Origin: CAISKJ01 sp046351555
GTDB lineage: Bacteria > Myxococcota_A > Polyangia > Polyangiales > Ga0077539
DNA: 64,000 bases
Reading direction: 5' to 3'
NCBI GenBank assembly: GCA_046351555.1
Contig: JAXLYI010000014.1
Coordinates: 1-64,000 of the forward strand
Part shown: positions 18,284 to 28,617 of the stretch, piece after piece
Layout of the letters: every line of letters begins with the position of its first letter
Position numbering within the stretch: the stretch's first letter is position 1
The notes under the pieces: model-generated
The model's database searches: none
The model's input: the letters and a program-made list of their open reading frames with translations, nothing else
Told to the model about the DNA's origin: nothing
Program-made: the position numbers and the translations under genes

Positions 18284-21040
18284 TCAGCGGCAGGCGCCCA
18301 TCATGCAGGTGGTGCCCGTCGGGCACGTGTACCCGCACATGCCGCAGTTGGTGTTGCTGGTCTGGGTGTTCTGGCACGAGGTGCCGCCGCCGCCGCCGCC
18401 GCCGCCCACGCAGCGGGTCTGGCCGGTCGGGCAGGTCATCCCGCCGGTGTTGACGCAGTTGCCGTTGAAGCACACCTGCGTGCCGGTGCAGGCGCGGCCG
18501 CACATGCCGCAGTTGATGTTGCTCACCTGCGTGTTGACGCAGAGCGTCCCGCAGCGCGTGGTGCCCATCGGGCAGGCGGTGGAGCAGGTGCCGGCGACGC
18601 ACGACTGACCCGTCGGGCAGGCGCGGCCGCACATGCCGCAGTTGGCGGCGGAGGTCTGCGTGTCGACGCAGGCGGTGCTGCAGAACGTCTGGCCCGGGGC
18701 GCAGGCGATGCCGCAGGTGCCGCTGACGCACATCTGCCCGGCGGCGCAGGCGCGGCCGCACATGCCGCAGTTGGTGGTGCTGGTCTGGAGGTTCTGGCAG
18801 GTGGTGCCGCAGCGGGTGAGGCCGGTGCCGCAGGTGCAGGCGCCCATCGCGCAGGTGCCGCCCATCCCACAGGAGTTGCCGCACATGCCGCAGTTGGTGC
18901 CGCTGGTCTGGAGGTTCACGCACTGCGTCCCGCAGCGGGTCTGGCCCATCGGGCAGGAGCACACGCCCGCGGTGCAGGTCGAGCCGAACCCGCAGGCGTT
19001 GCCGCACATGCCGCAGTTCTGGTTGCTGGTCTGGAGGTTGGTGCAGAAGCCGCCGCCGCCGCCGCCGCCCGTGCAGCGGGTCTGGCCGGTCGGGCACGAG
19101 CAGACGCCGGCGGCGCAGGTCGAGCCCATGCCGCAGTTGTTGCCGCACATGCCGCAGTTGCCGTTGCTCGTCTGGAGGTTGACGCACTGGCCGTTGCAGA
19201 GCGTGGTGCCCATCGGGCAGGCGCAGGCGCCGGCGGTGCAGACGCGGCCGCCGGTGCAGGCGTTGCCGCAGCGCCCGCAGTTGGCGGTGCTGGTCTGGAG
19301 GTTGGCGCAGGTGGTGCCGCACTGGGTGGTGCCCGTGGCGCAGGCGCAGCGGCCCGCGGCGCAGGTGCTGCCGCCGGTGCAGATCACGCTGCACGCGCCG
19401 CAGTTGGTGGCGCTCGTCTGGAGGTTGACGCACACGCCGTTGCAGAGCGAGCTGCCGGTCGGGCAGGCGCAGCGGCCGGCGGTGCAGGTGGCGCCGCCGG
19501 TGCACGAGACGCCGCAGGCGCCGCAGTTGCTGTTGTCGGTCTGCGTGTCGGTGCAGGCGCCGGCGCAGGCCGTCCGGCCCATCGGGCAGACGAGCGCGCA
19601 GGAGCCGGCGCTGCACGACTGGGGCGCCATGCAGGTGGTGCCGCAGCGGCCGCAGTTGCTGCTGCTGGTCTGGAGGTTGACGCAGACGCCGCCGCAGAGG
19701 GTGCCGCCCGACGGGCAGGTGCAGGTGCCCATCGCGCAGGTGGCGCCGCCGGTGCACGAGACGCCGCAGGCGCCGCAGTTGGCGTTGTCGCTGGCGGTGT
19801 CGACGCAGACGCCGGCGCAGACGGTCTGGCCGGTGCCGCAGGTGGAGGCGCAGGAGCCGGCGGCGCAGGTCTGGGTGGCGCCGCAGGCGTTGTTGCACAT
19901 GCCGCAGTGGGCGTTGCTGGTCTGGAGGTTGGTGCAGACGCCGCCGCAGAGGGTCTGGCCCGCGGGGCAGGCGCACACGCCCATCGAGCACTGGGTGCCG
20001 CCGGCGCAGGTGCGGCCGCAGGCGCCGCAGTTGCCGTTGTCGCTCTGGGTGTCGACGCACGACGCGCCGCAGGCGGTGAGGCCCGCGGTGCAGGCCGCGC
20101 GGCAGACGCCCGACGAGCACACCTGGCCGCCGGCGCAGGCGCGGCCGCAGGCGCCGCAGTTGGTGGCGCTCGACGCGGTGTCGACGCAGGCGGTGCCGCA
20201 GCGGGTCTGGCCGGCGGGGCAGACGCACATGCCGCCCGAGCAGATGAGGCCGCCGCCGCCGCAGTTGTTGCCGCAGGTGCCGCAGTTCTCGGTGTCGCTG
20301 CGGGTGTCGACGCAGGAGGAGCCGCAGGCCGTGAGGCCCATCGAGCACATGGTCTGGCAGCGGCCCGAGGAGCACACCTGGCCGGCGCCGCAGGTGGTGC
20401 CGCAGGCGCCGCAGTTGGTCGCGTCGGAGGTGGTGTCGACGCAGGCCGCGCCGCAGCGGGCGGTGCCCGCCGGGCAGACGCACGTGCCCATCGAGCAGGT
20501 GGTGCCGGCGCCGCAGGCCGTCCCGCAGGCGCCGCAGTTGCTGTTGTCGCTCTGCAGGTCGACGCAGGCGCCGCTACAGCTCATGAGGCCCATCGTGCAG
20601 GTGGTCGTGCAGACGCCCGACGAGCACACCTGGCCGGCCGCGCAGGCGGCGCCGCACATCCCGCAGTTGGCGGGGCTCGACTGGAGGTCGACGCACTCGG
20701 CGCCGCAGCGAACGTCGGTGCCCATGCAGGGCGTCGGGCCCATGTCGACGGGCACGTCGGCGCCCTCGTCGGGCGGCACCGAGGCGTCGTCGGCGTCGGG
20801 CGGGCTCACCGCGTCGTCGCCCCCGTCGGGGGTCTTCGGGGTGTCGGAGGTCGCGTCGTCGCCGGGCTGGTCGGGCGTGTCGCCGTCGGGGGCCACGGTG
20901 TCGCCGGGCGCGTCGATCGACGGGTTGTCGCCCTGCGTGTCGACCGAGACGTCGGGGCGGTTCCCGACGACCGGGTCGTCGCCGCACGCCACGAGGAACA
21001 TGGCGCCGGCGACGGGGAGCAGAAGTCTTCTCAAATCCAT
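18284..21040 (-). CDS. Lipoprotein with 19 Cys-rich repeats
   Basis: 918 residues. The start is the ATG at 21040 because a GGAG lies nine nt upstream; a second ATG 15 nt earlier lacks one. The lipobox MFLVACGDD is followed by an acidic Asp/Pro/Gly/Ser linker to about residue 100. The remainder is 19 tandem units of about 40 residues with the core NCGxCG, then CxxGxxCxxGxCxCPxGxTxCGxxCVNLQTSxx. About eight cysteines per unit must form disulphides in a long rod. Two units are interrupted by runs of 7-8 glycines. Such repeats occur in many myxobacterial surface proteins and likely form an adhesive or spacer stalk. The gene follows the kinase at 21226-22374 on the same strand with a 185-nt gap. 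Confidence 0.88.
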   Translation of the reverse strand: MDLRRLLLPVAGAMFLVACGDDPVVGNRPDVSVDTQGDNPSIDAPGDTVAPDGDTPDQPGDDATSDTPKTPDGGDDAVSPPDADDASVPPDEGADVPVDMGPTPCMGTDVRCGAECVDLQSSPANCGMCGAACAAGQVCSSGVCTTTCTMGLMSCSGACVDLQSDNSNCGACGTACGAGTTCSMGTCVCPAGTARCGAACVDTTSDATNCGACGTTCGAGQVCSSGRCQTMCSMGLTACGSSCVDTRSDTENCGTCGNNCGGGGLICSGGMCVCPAGQTRCGTACVDTASSATNCGACGRACAGGQVCSSGVCRAACTAGLTACGASCVDTQSDNGNCGACGRTCAGGTQCSMGVCACPAGQTLCGGVCTNLQTSNAHCGMCNNACGATQTCAAGSCASTCGTGQTVCAGVCVDTASDNANCGACGVSCTGGATCAMGTCTCPSGGTLCGGVCVNLQTSSSNCGRCGTTCMAPQSCSAGSCALVCPMGRTACAGACTDTQTDNSNCGACGVSCTGGATCTAGRCACPTGSSLCNGVCVNLQTSATNCGACSVICTGGSTCAAGRCACATGTTQCGTTCANLQTSTANCGRCGNACTGGRVCTAGACACPMGTTLCNGQCVNLQTSNGNCGMCGNNCGMGSTCAAGVCSCPTGQTRCTGGGGGGGFCTNLQTSNQNCGMCGNACGFGSTCTAGVCSCPMGQTRCGTQCVNLQTSGTNCGMCGNSCGMGGTCAMGACTCGTGLTRCGTTCQNLQTSTTNCGMCGRACAAGQMCVSGTCGIACAPGQTFCSTACVDTQTSAANCGMCGRACPTGQSCVAGTCSTACPMGTTRCGTLCVNTQVSNINCGMCGRACTGTQVCFNGNCVNTGGMTCPTGQTRCVGGGGGGGGTSCQNTQTSNTNCGMCGYTCPTGTTCMMGACR

Positions 21041-21225
21041 AGGAATGGTCTCCATCTGGGTGACCCCCCGACGTCCGGACCGCTCCGTCCATTCGGCGCG
21101 CGGATCGGGGGCAGCAGACCTTGCGATGGGAACACAATTTCACCGCCCTCGCGTGAGGGGGCGATGCCGCATTTCCAGCGTCCCACCGCTGCGCATTGCC
21201 GCGGCGAAGCCCTTGCGGGGAGGGG

Positions 21226-22374
21226 TCAGGGCTTGCGGGCGAAGAGCCGGACGGGGGTGGTGTCGGGGTCGATGACGCGCGGCATCTCGCTGGGCGGCGC
21301 GCTCACGACGGTGGGGTCGGCCTCGGGCGCGTCGGCGTCGTCGGCGGGGAGCGCGGCGAGGGCGCGCTGCATCTCGGCCGCGTCGGAGAAGCGCTTCGTG
21401 CGGTCGCGCGCGATGGCCTTCATCACCGCGGCGTCGAGGGCGGTGGGCACCTCGGGGCGGACGAGGCGCGGCGTCGGCGGGCGGACGCGACCGATCTCCT
21501 GCATGAGCGCGGCGGGCGTCCGCGCGGTGTAGAGCGGGCGCCCGAGGAGCGCCTCGTACAGGATCATCCCGAGCGCGTAGAGGTCGACCCGCGCGTCGAG
21601 GTCGGGCGCGCCCATCGCCTGCTCGGGGGCCATGTACGAGGGCGTGCCCATCACGACGCCGCTGCGGGTGAGTCGGGCGGCGTCCTCGACGGGCGCCATG
21701 GCCTTGGAGAGCCCGAAGTCGAGCACCTTCACGCGCGCCACGCCGTCGGCCGCGCGCATGAGGAAGAGGTTGTCGGGCTTGAGGTCGCGGTGGAGGATGC
21801 CGCGCGCGTGCGTGGCGGCGAGGGCGCTCAGCGTCTGCCGCGCGACCGCGACGACGAGGGGGATGGGGAGCTTGCGCTCGCGCTGGATCCGCGCGCCGAG
21901 CGTCTCGCCGTCGAGGCGCTCCATCACGAGGTAGGGCGCGCGCGCGTCGTCGAGCCAGCCGAGGTCGAACACCTCCACGATGTGCGGGTGGCCGAAGCTC
22001 CCGGAGACCATCGCCTCGTTTTGAAAGCGCGCGATCGCGACGGTGTCGGTGGCGAAGCGCGGGTGCAGGCACTTGATCGCGACGCGCCGCCCGAGCGCCA
22101 CCTGGAGGCCGTCGTACACCACGCCCATGCCGCCCGCGGCGATGACGCCGGTGACCTTGTAGCGCCCCGAGAGCAGGCGGCCGATGAGCGAGGCGGGCGT
22201 CGGCGCGGCCGTCGGTCGCGACGCGGGCAGCGGCGGGGGCGACGAGGGCGGCGCCGAGGGGCGCGCGTCGACCTTCGCCGCGGCCACGATGGGCTTGCGG
22301 TGGATCGGGCACTCGCGCACGTCCGCGGGGTGGGGAATGCCGCAGAGCTGGCACCGGACGAAGCGCTCGGCCAT
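21226..22374 (-). CDS. Cytoplasmic Ser/Thr protein kinase with N-terminal Cys knuckle
   Basis: 382 residues. The N-terminus has a compact metal-knuckle motif C-Q-L-C-G-I-P-H...C-P-I-H (residues about 8-24), then a Pro-rich linker and a Hanks kinase. It has IAAGGMGVVYDG as glycine loop, K101 in VAIKC, the catalytic loop H195-R-D197-LKPDN, LDFGLSK, and GTPSYMAPEQ. The C-terminal tail after the kinase is short and acidic, with no membrane span, so the protein is predicted to be soluble. The knuckle may bind zinc and dock a partner. TATACT lies 11 nt upstream of the ATG without a Shine-Dalgarno. It is divergent from the secreted protein at 22504. Confidence 0.93.
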   Translation of the reverse strand: MAERFVRCQLCGIPHPADVRECPIHRKPIVAAAKVDARPSAPPSSPPPLPASRPTAAPTPASLIGRLLSGRYKVTGVIAAGGMGVVYDGLQVALGRRVAIKCLHPRFATDTVAIARFQNEAMVSGSFGHPHIVEVFDLGWLDDARAPYLVMERLDGETLGARIQRERKLPIPLVVAVARQTLSALAATHARGILHRDLKPDNLFLMRAADGVARVKVLDFGLSKAMAPVEDAARLTRSGVVMGTPSYMAPEQAMGAPDLDARVDLYALGMILYEALLGRPLYTARTPAALMQEIGRVRPPTPRLVRPEVPTALDAAVMKAIARDRTKRFSDAAEMQRALAALPADDADAPEADPTVVSAPPSEMPRVIDPDTTPVRLFARKP

Positions 22375-22385
22375 CGCAGCGCGCG

Positions 22386-22391
22386 AGTATA
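22386..22391 (-). promoter_or_regulatory. -10 hexamer TATACT before the soluble kinase
   Basis: TATACT on the minus strand, five of six matches to TATAAT, followed by CGCGCG and then the ATG after 11 nt. It is the best single -10 match of the start-proximal motif and implies a very short leader or none. Confidence 0.45.
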
Positions 22392-22503
22392 TCGACGCAG
22401 CCGCGCGGCCGGTACGGCCATGTGACGCGAACCGCCCGCCGCCCGCCGCACGTTTCTCCGCGCGATCGGGGCCCCGCGGCGCTACCCTCCGCCTCCCCCC
22501 GCC

Positions 22504-23127
22504 GTGCCGCGCGCCCTCGCCACCGCCGTGAGCCTCCTCGTGCTGGCCTCCGCGCGCGCCGCGGCGGCGCAGGACGTCGGCGGCGCGTATGGGCGCCTCG
22601 GCGGCGACCTGGTGCTCTCGGTGGAGGCCCTCGGCGCGTGGAGCGACGGGCCCGGCGGCGCGGCGGGCGCGCTCAGCGTCGCGGCCCGCGCGCGCTACCT
22701 GGAGATGACCGGCGTCGCCCTCGGGTACGACCGCGCCTTCGCCGACGGGCGCCGCGACGCGCTCTGGCTCGCGGTGGACTTCCGCCCCGCGTGGCTCGCG
22801 CGCTTCACCAACGACCTCGAGCGCGGGCCGCGGTGGCTCGACCTGATGCTCGACTCGATCGGCGTCGAGCTCGGCGGCGCGTGGGTGCGGCCGGGCGAAG
22901 CGCTCGGGCGCGGCGGGGGTTTTGGCTTCGTGCTCGGCGGCGGCGTCGAGCTCCCGCTGGTGTGGTCGCGCGGCGACGGGCTGATGCTCCGCGTCGGCGC
23001 CCGCTGGGTGAGCGCGCGGGCGTGGGACGCGCAGGGCACCGGCGCGCAGGACGGGTGGGCGGAGCTCGGGGCGGGGCTCGTGCTCCGGACGCTCATCCGT
23101 ACGCCGCTGGTGGGCCGCCACGAGTAG
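22504..23127 (+). CDS. Secreted hypothetical protein, possibly outer-membrane
   Basis: 207 residues from a GTG. Signal peptide MPRALATAVSLLVLASARAA with a probable AAA-QD cleavage. The mature part alternates hydrophobic and polar residues (GGDLVLSVEALGAW, ALSVAARARYLEMTGVALGY, GFGFVLGGGVELPLVW, MLRVGARWVSAR), as in short beta-barrel proteins. It ends in charged residues (GRHE), without a terminal aromatic. A barrel is therefore possible but unproven. No family was recognised. It is divergent from the kinase at 22374 (129 bp between starts), sharing a short control region. Confidence 0.65.
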   Translation: MPRALATAVSLLVLASARAAAAQDVGGAYGRLGGDLVLSVEALGAWSDGPGGAAGALSVAARARYLEMTGVALGYDRAFADGRRDALWLAVDFRPAWLARFTNDLERGPRWLDLMLDSIGVELGGAWVRPGEALGRGGGFGFVLGGGVELPLVWSRGDGLMLRVGARWVSARAWDAQGTGAQDGWAELGAGLVLRTLIRTPLVGRHE

Positions 23128-23163
23128 CGGACAGGGTACGTCCCCGGGGTCTCCGCATGGGAC

Positions 23164-23192
23164 TGTACAAGTGTTCAGTGGCTTGCTAGGGT
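23164..23192 (+). promoter_or_regulatory. Candidate sigma-70-like promoter with extended -10
   Basis: TGTACA at 23164-23169 and TAGGGT at 23187-23192 are separated by exactly 17 bp. A TG lies one base before the -10 (TGCTAGGGT), giving an extended -10. The promoter would drive the two-gene module starting at 23255, leaving a leader of about 55 nt that contains a GGGAG Shine-Dalgarno. The matches are 4/6 and 3/6, so this is a proposal. Confidence 0.4.
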
Positions 23193-23254
23193 TCGCCTCG
23201 CTCGAAGGCACGCGCGGAGATGGAGCGCGCGGCTGGACGGAAGGGAGTGCGACC

Positions 23255-23932
23255 ATGACGACGACGACGCCGCGCAAGGCGAACCTCTACAAGGGCTCGA
23301 TGACCGGGGGGGAGGCGCGCGAGAAGATCCAGCGGACGGCCGAGCGCCTGGGGCTCACGGACGTGAAGTTCGCGCCGGGCACGGGACTCGACGCGGGGGC
23401 GATGAGCGTGACGTTCCGCTTCGGGGAGGCGCGGGTCGAGCGGACGTGCGCGACGCAGCCGACGCTCGACGCCAACGTGGCGTGCCTCGCGCTCTGGCTC
23501 GACGACCGCGCGCGCAACCTCGAGCGCGGCATCGAGACCTTCGCCGAGGCCTTCGCCGACAGCTTCGTGCAGGCCACCAACGACAACGCCGCCCCGGTGT
23601 GGAACCTCACGCGCGTCAACTACTACGAGGGCTCCAAGTCCGTGGAGGAGTGCATCGAGGTGTTCCGCTCGGCCTTCGCGCGGCTCCACATCCCGGAGAC
23701 GGACGTGAAGGTCACCTGGGACACCGAGGCCAACTGGGCGCGCCTGCGCATGCGCCTCCCTTCGGGCGCCATCGTCGAGAAGGTGTCGCGCGCGCAGAAG
23801 ACCTGCCTCGCCAACCTCGCCTGCCTCGCCCTCTGGCTCCAGTCGCGCGCCCGCAACTGGGAGCGCGGCATCGAGAGCCTCGACCTCGACCGGGTGTTCG
23901 CCGGCAACCTCCTCCCCGCCAAGGTGGCCTGA
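23255..23932 (+). CDS. Internally duplicated protein of unknown function
   Basis: 225 residues, start chosen at the ATG eight nt after GGGAG. The protein is two copies of one module of about 95 residues. Copy 1 (about 10-105) has YKGSMTGGEAREKIQRTAER, then CLALWLDDRARNLERGIETF. Copy 2 (about 128-222) has YYEGSKSVEECIEVFRSAFA, then CLALWLQSRARNWERGIESL. Each copy ends with the same amphipathic CLALWL-x-RARN-ERGIE helix, preceded by a beta-rich segment with basic residues. No signal peptide, membrane span or known catalytic motif is visible, so it is probably cytoplasmic. The next gene starts 44 nt downstream and encodes a J-domain-like protein; the two probably act together. Confidence 0.72.
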   Translation: MTTTTPRKANLYKGSMTGGEAREKIQRTAERLGLTDVKFAPGTGLDAGAMSVTFRFGEARVERTCATQPTLDANVACLALWLDDRARNLERGIETFAEAFADSFVQATNDNAAPVWNLTRVNYYEGSKSVEECIEVFRSAFARLHIPETDVKVTWDTEANWARLRMRLPSGAIVEKVSRAQKTCLANLACLALWLQSRARNWERGIESLDLDRVFAGNLLPAKVA

Positions 23933-23976
23933 GCGCCCCCTCGTACCGCACCGCTACCCGCCACGGAGGTCCGCGC

Positions 23977-25401
23977 ATGATCCGCAGGATCCAGCTCACC
24001 CTGCGCCCGTCCGAAGCCCTCGCCGCGCTCACCGCGCTGCACGCCCCGCCCGGGGACGTCCCCGCGGCGCCCGGCGCTTCGGCGGCCGCGGCGGTCTTCG
24101 GCCAGCGCCTCGGCCAGGAGGTGGCGCGCGCCTTCGACGCCCACGCCCGCTCCCTCGACGCGCTCGGCCAGTGCCTCGACTGGCTCGAGCGCCGGGGCCT
24201 CTGCGACGTCGACCGCCCCCGCGCCCGCGCCGGCGTGCGCGAGCCCACGTGGCGCTCGCCCGCGGAGGTGAAGCTCGACGTGCGCGCCCTCTGCCGTGAC
24301 CTCGCCGCCGAACGCGACGACCCCGACAGCAAGGCCCGCGCGAGCGCCTGGGCCGTCCGCGCGGTGCTCCGCCACCTCGCCGGCGCGTCGCTCCACGCCT
24401 GCGAGGTGAAGGTGGGCAACGAGCGCATCCCCGCGGCCGAGGCGCTGGCGGCCTACGACACCGAGCTCGCGCAGGCGGGCTACGGGCCCCACGCCGCGCC
24501 GCCCGCGCGCCTCGCGCACCTCGCGAAGGGCGCGCGCCGCAAGGACGACGCACCCGAGGCGCCCGGCGGAGCTCCGGCCGTGAAGGCTGAGGTGAAGCGC
24601 GAGGCGAAGGTGGACGCGCCGGCGACGAAGCGCGTGCCCGAGGTGAAGACTGCGCCCGAGGCGAAGCGTGAGGTGAAGGCTGCACCCGAGGTGAAGCGCG
24701 CGCCCGAGGTGAAGGCCGAGGCGCCGAAGCGCGGCCGCGCGAAGGAGAAGCCGTTCGCCGCGGGCTTCGGGGGGCTGCCCGACGACGCGATGCCCGAGGA
24801 TCGCCGCACGGGCGACGTGTTCGGGCCGCGCGGGCTGACGCTCGACGCGGAGTTCTTCCTCACGGAGGCGGCGATCGCGCAGTGGCCGTGCGACGCGACG
24901 TCGCTCGAGCGCGGGCGGCGCGCGGTGGTGACGCGGCTCCACCCCGACCGCGCGGGCGAGGCGTCGGCGGCGGCGTTCCATCGCGCGATCAAGGGCCACG
25001 CGGAGCTGGTGAAGAAGCTCCCGGCGGCGCCGCCCGCGACTGCGACGGTGGGCGTGGCGGCCGCGACGCAGACGGCGCCGAAGCCTGAAGTGAAGCCTGA
25101 AGTGAAGCCTGAGGCGCCCGTCGCCGCGCCGCCGGTGGTGACCGCGGTGGAGGCCCCGGCCGCGCCCGCGAAGCCCGCCCGCCGCGCGAGCCCGCGCAAG
25201 CGCGCCGACGCGACGGCGACGGCGACCGTGACCGGCGAGCACCCGCGCGCCACGACGCCCCCGCCTGCGCCGACGCGTCCAGCCGACGCGAACAGCGCGA
25301 CGCGCTCGACGGTGCGGCCGATCGAGCCGGCGCGCGCGACGACCTTCGAGTGGCCCCCGCGCCCCGCGGAGGTCGAGGTGCCGCGCGCTCGCACGGCGTG
25401 A
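23977..25401 (+). CDS. J-domain-like (HPD) protein with Lys/Glu repeats
   Basis: 474 residues, start set by GGAGG eight nt upstream. The N-terminal 175 residues are helical (FGQRLGQEVARAFDAHARSL, LCRDLAAERDDPDSKARASA). A low-complexity stretch at about 190-265 repeats (A/P)E-V-K-R/A units. A DnaJ-like helical segment at about 290-345 carries an HPD triad at H322-P-D324 in VVTRLHPDRAGE, followed by AAAFHRAIKGHAELVKKL. The C-terminal quarter is Pro/Ala/Lys-rich and ends in a basic-plus-Pro tail. J-domains stimulate Hsp70 ATPases; here the residues around HPD fit, but the fold is short and unconfirmed. The gene is convergent with purF (12 nt gap). Confidence 0.72.
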   Translation: MIRRIQLTLRPSEALAALTALHAPPGDVPAAPGASAAAAVFGQRLGQEVARAFDAHARSLDALGQCLDWLERRGLCDVDRPRARAGVREPTWRSPAEVKLDVRALCRDLAAERDDPDSKARASAWAVRAVLRHLAGASLHACEVKVGNERIPAAEALAAYDTELAQAGYGPHAAPPARLAHLAKGARRKDDAPEAPGGAPAVKAEVKREAKVDAPATKRVPEVKTAPEAKREVKAAPEVKRAPEVKAEAPKRGRAKEKPFAAGFGGLPDDAMPEDRRTGDVFGPRGLTLDAEFFLTEAAIAQWPCDATSLERGRRAVVTRLHPDRAGEASAAAFHRAIKGHAELVKKLPAAPPATATVGVAAATQTAPKPEVKPEVKPEAPVAAPPVVTAVEAPAAPAKPARRASPRKRADATATATVTGEHPRATTPPPAPTRPADANSATRSTVRPIEPARATTFEWPPRPAEVEVPRARTA

Positions 25402-25413
25402 GCGCGTCTGTCG

Positions 25414-26838
<1,425 letters not shown>

Positions 26839-26848
26839 GGGCGGCCGC

Positions 26849-26854
26849 ACCATA
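26849..26854 (-). promoter_or_regulatory. -10-like hexamer TATGGT before purF
   Basis: On the minus strand TATGGT lies ten nt upstream of the purF ATG, with no Shine-Dalgarno in between. This suggests a very short leader, like the other start-proximal TAnnnT sites. Confidence 0.35.
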
Positions 26855-26952
26855 CCCCACCGCCCCCGCGAACGCACAGGAACCGGCGCCCCCGTCGACG
26901 TCGCGCCGTCGCGCCCGTACGTGCGATGCTGCGCCGCGGAGGCACCCTTCCG

Positions 26953-28572
26953 ATGCGCCACGCCGTCACCCCGCGCCGCCGCGCGGTTCTCGTCGCGTTC
27001 GCCCTGCTCGCCGCCGGCACGCCCGTCGGCGCATATCGCCTGGAGGACACGCTGCGCGGCGCCACGCGCGGCAACGTGGTCGGTGGCGCGGTGATGGCCG
27101 ACGGGTGGCACGTCACCGACCGGCGCGACCGCGTCTGGTACGCGCTCCCGCGGCTGGTGTCGGGGTCGGCGGAGTTCACCGTGACGGGGCTCACGATGGA
27201 CCGGCTCGGCGACACCTTCGACAACGAGCTCTTCGCGATGTACGAGGCGGGCCACGGCATCGCCGAGCCCATCTCCTACAGCGCGTTTCGCGAGAACCAC
27301 TACAAGTGCATGATCCGCGTCTACGGCAACGGCGAGGCGGGGCGGCAGGGCTTCCAGAAGCTCATGTGGGGCATGTGCCCGTCGGGCGCGCCGGGCTACG
27401 GGGCGTGCGGGTGCGCGTCGTTCTTCGAAGAGCCCTTCGCGGGGCCCGGGGCGTGGGACGGCACACCGCAGCGGATGCGCGTGGAGTGGGGCGCGGGCGC
27501 GACCCGGCTGCTGCGAAACGGGCGCGTGGTCACCTCGGTCGACTGGTCGCGGTCCGGGCTCACCTTCGGGCCCGCCGAGCTCCACCTCTCGCTCGGCACC
27601 TCGCGCCCGAGCGCCGTCGACACCGCGCAGCTCCCGGTGGGGATCGTCTTCTCCGACCTCGTCGTCGAAGGGACGGAGGGCCCGCTCGGCGTGTGCCCGG
27701 GCGCGACCATGAGCGACGCGGGATCGCCCGACGCGCCGCCCCCCGTGATGAGCGGCGACACGCTGGAGCTGCCCGCGGTGGAGGACGTCACCGTCGCCCC
27801 GTCGTCGCCGACCGCGGTGTACCCCGACGTGCGCGACCTCTCGGTGGGCGCGGGGGACAGCGAGTTCTACGTGAAGTTCAGGGTGCCGGCGCTGCGGGGG
27901 CGGGTGGTGCGGGCGCAGCTCGTCCTGCAGAGCGCGACGATCGCGAGCGCGCGGGGGACGGGGGCGAGCGTGTTCCGCGCGGCGAGCGACGCGTGGTCGG
28001 AGTCGACGCTCACGTGGAACGCGCGCCCCGGCCCCACCGGCGCGCGCCTCGCCCGCGTCGACGGCATCGCGCCCGACGGGGCGTACGTGTTCGACCTGCC
28101 CGCGACGAGCGTGTCGGGCGAGGGCGTGGCGGCCTTCGCGGTCGTCCCCGAGGCGGGCGACGCGGACTCGGCCCACTTCGACGCGCGCGAGGTCTCCGCG
28201 TCGCGCGGGCCCCGGCTCCGGCTCACGGTCGACCCGACCATGGCATCCGATGCCGCCGTTGTCCCCGACGTCACTGCCCCGGTCGACGCGGCGAGGGTGA
28301 TCGACGTACCGCTGCCCGACGCCGCCACGCGGCCCGACGCGTTCGTTGCGCTCGATGTGATGACCGACGACGTCCCGCCCGCGCGCGACGCGACGCTCGA
28401 CCGCCCCGAGCTCGGGCCCGACGAGGGGGGCTACGGCATCCCGCCGTCCGACGGGTGCTCCTGCCGCGCTGCGGGGCGCGCCGCGGGCCGTGGCGAGCGG
28501 GCGGCGGGGTGGTTCGCGCTCCTCGTGCTGGGCGCGTGGGCGCGTCGGCGGCGGGACGTCGTGCGCGGCTGA
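26953..28572 (+). CDS. DNRLRE-domain surface protein with MYXO-CTERM-like tail
   Basis: 539 residues. The ATG at 26953 is preferred over one at 26926 because GGAGG precedes it by ten nt. Signal peptide MRHAVTPRRRAVLVAFALLA. Residues about 25-240 form a beta-rich domain of the concanavalin-like type (FDNELFAMYEAGHGIAEPIS, GPAELHLSLGTS). A DNRLRE-type domain follows at about 270-420 (EDVTVAPSSPTAVYPDVRDL, SESTLTWNARPG, VSASRGPRLRLTV). An Asp/Ala/Pro/Val stalk leads to GCSCRAAG, a hydrophobic helix and RRRR, matching MYXO-CTERM sorting signals. It is probably displayed on the outer surface; any ligand is unknown. Confidence 0.82.
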   Translation: MRHAVTPRRRAVLVAFALLAAGTPVGAYRLEDTLRGATRGNVVGGAVMADGWHVTDRRDRVWYALPRLVSGSAEFTVTGLTMDRLGDTFDNELFAMYEAGHGIAEPISYSAFRENHYKCMIRVYGNGEAGRQGFQKLMWGMCPSGAPGYGACGCASFFEEPFAGPGAWDGTPQRMRVEWGAGATRLLRNGRVVTSVDWSRSGLTFGPAELHLSLGTSRPSAVDTAQLPVGIVFSDLVVEGTEGPLGVCPGATMSDAGSPDAPPPVMSGDTLELPAVEDVTVAPSSPTAVYPDVRDLSVGAGDSEFYVKFRVPALRGRVVRAQLVLQSATIASARGTGASVFRAASDAWSESTLTWNARPGPTGARLARVDGIAPDGAYVFDLPATSVSGEGVAAFAVVPEAGDADSAHFDAREVSASRGPRLRLTVDPTMASDAAVVPDVTAPVDAARVIDVPLPDAATRPDAFVALDVMTDDVPPARDATLDRPELGPDEGGYGIPPSDGCSCRAAGRAAGRGERAAGWFALLVLGAWARRRRDVVRG

Positions 28573-28617
28573 GTCTCTGGCGTCGCGGGTCGGTCTGGGG
28601 AATCATCCGCCGCCCCC

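Noticed and set aside
18131..21532. Large plus-strand frame across the Cys-rich repeat gene
   Set aside because: It is the reverse-strand image of the 19-unit repeat; its apparent periodicity is inherited.
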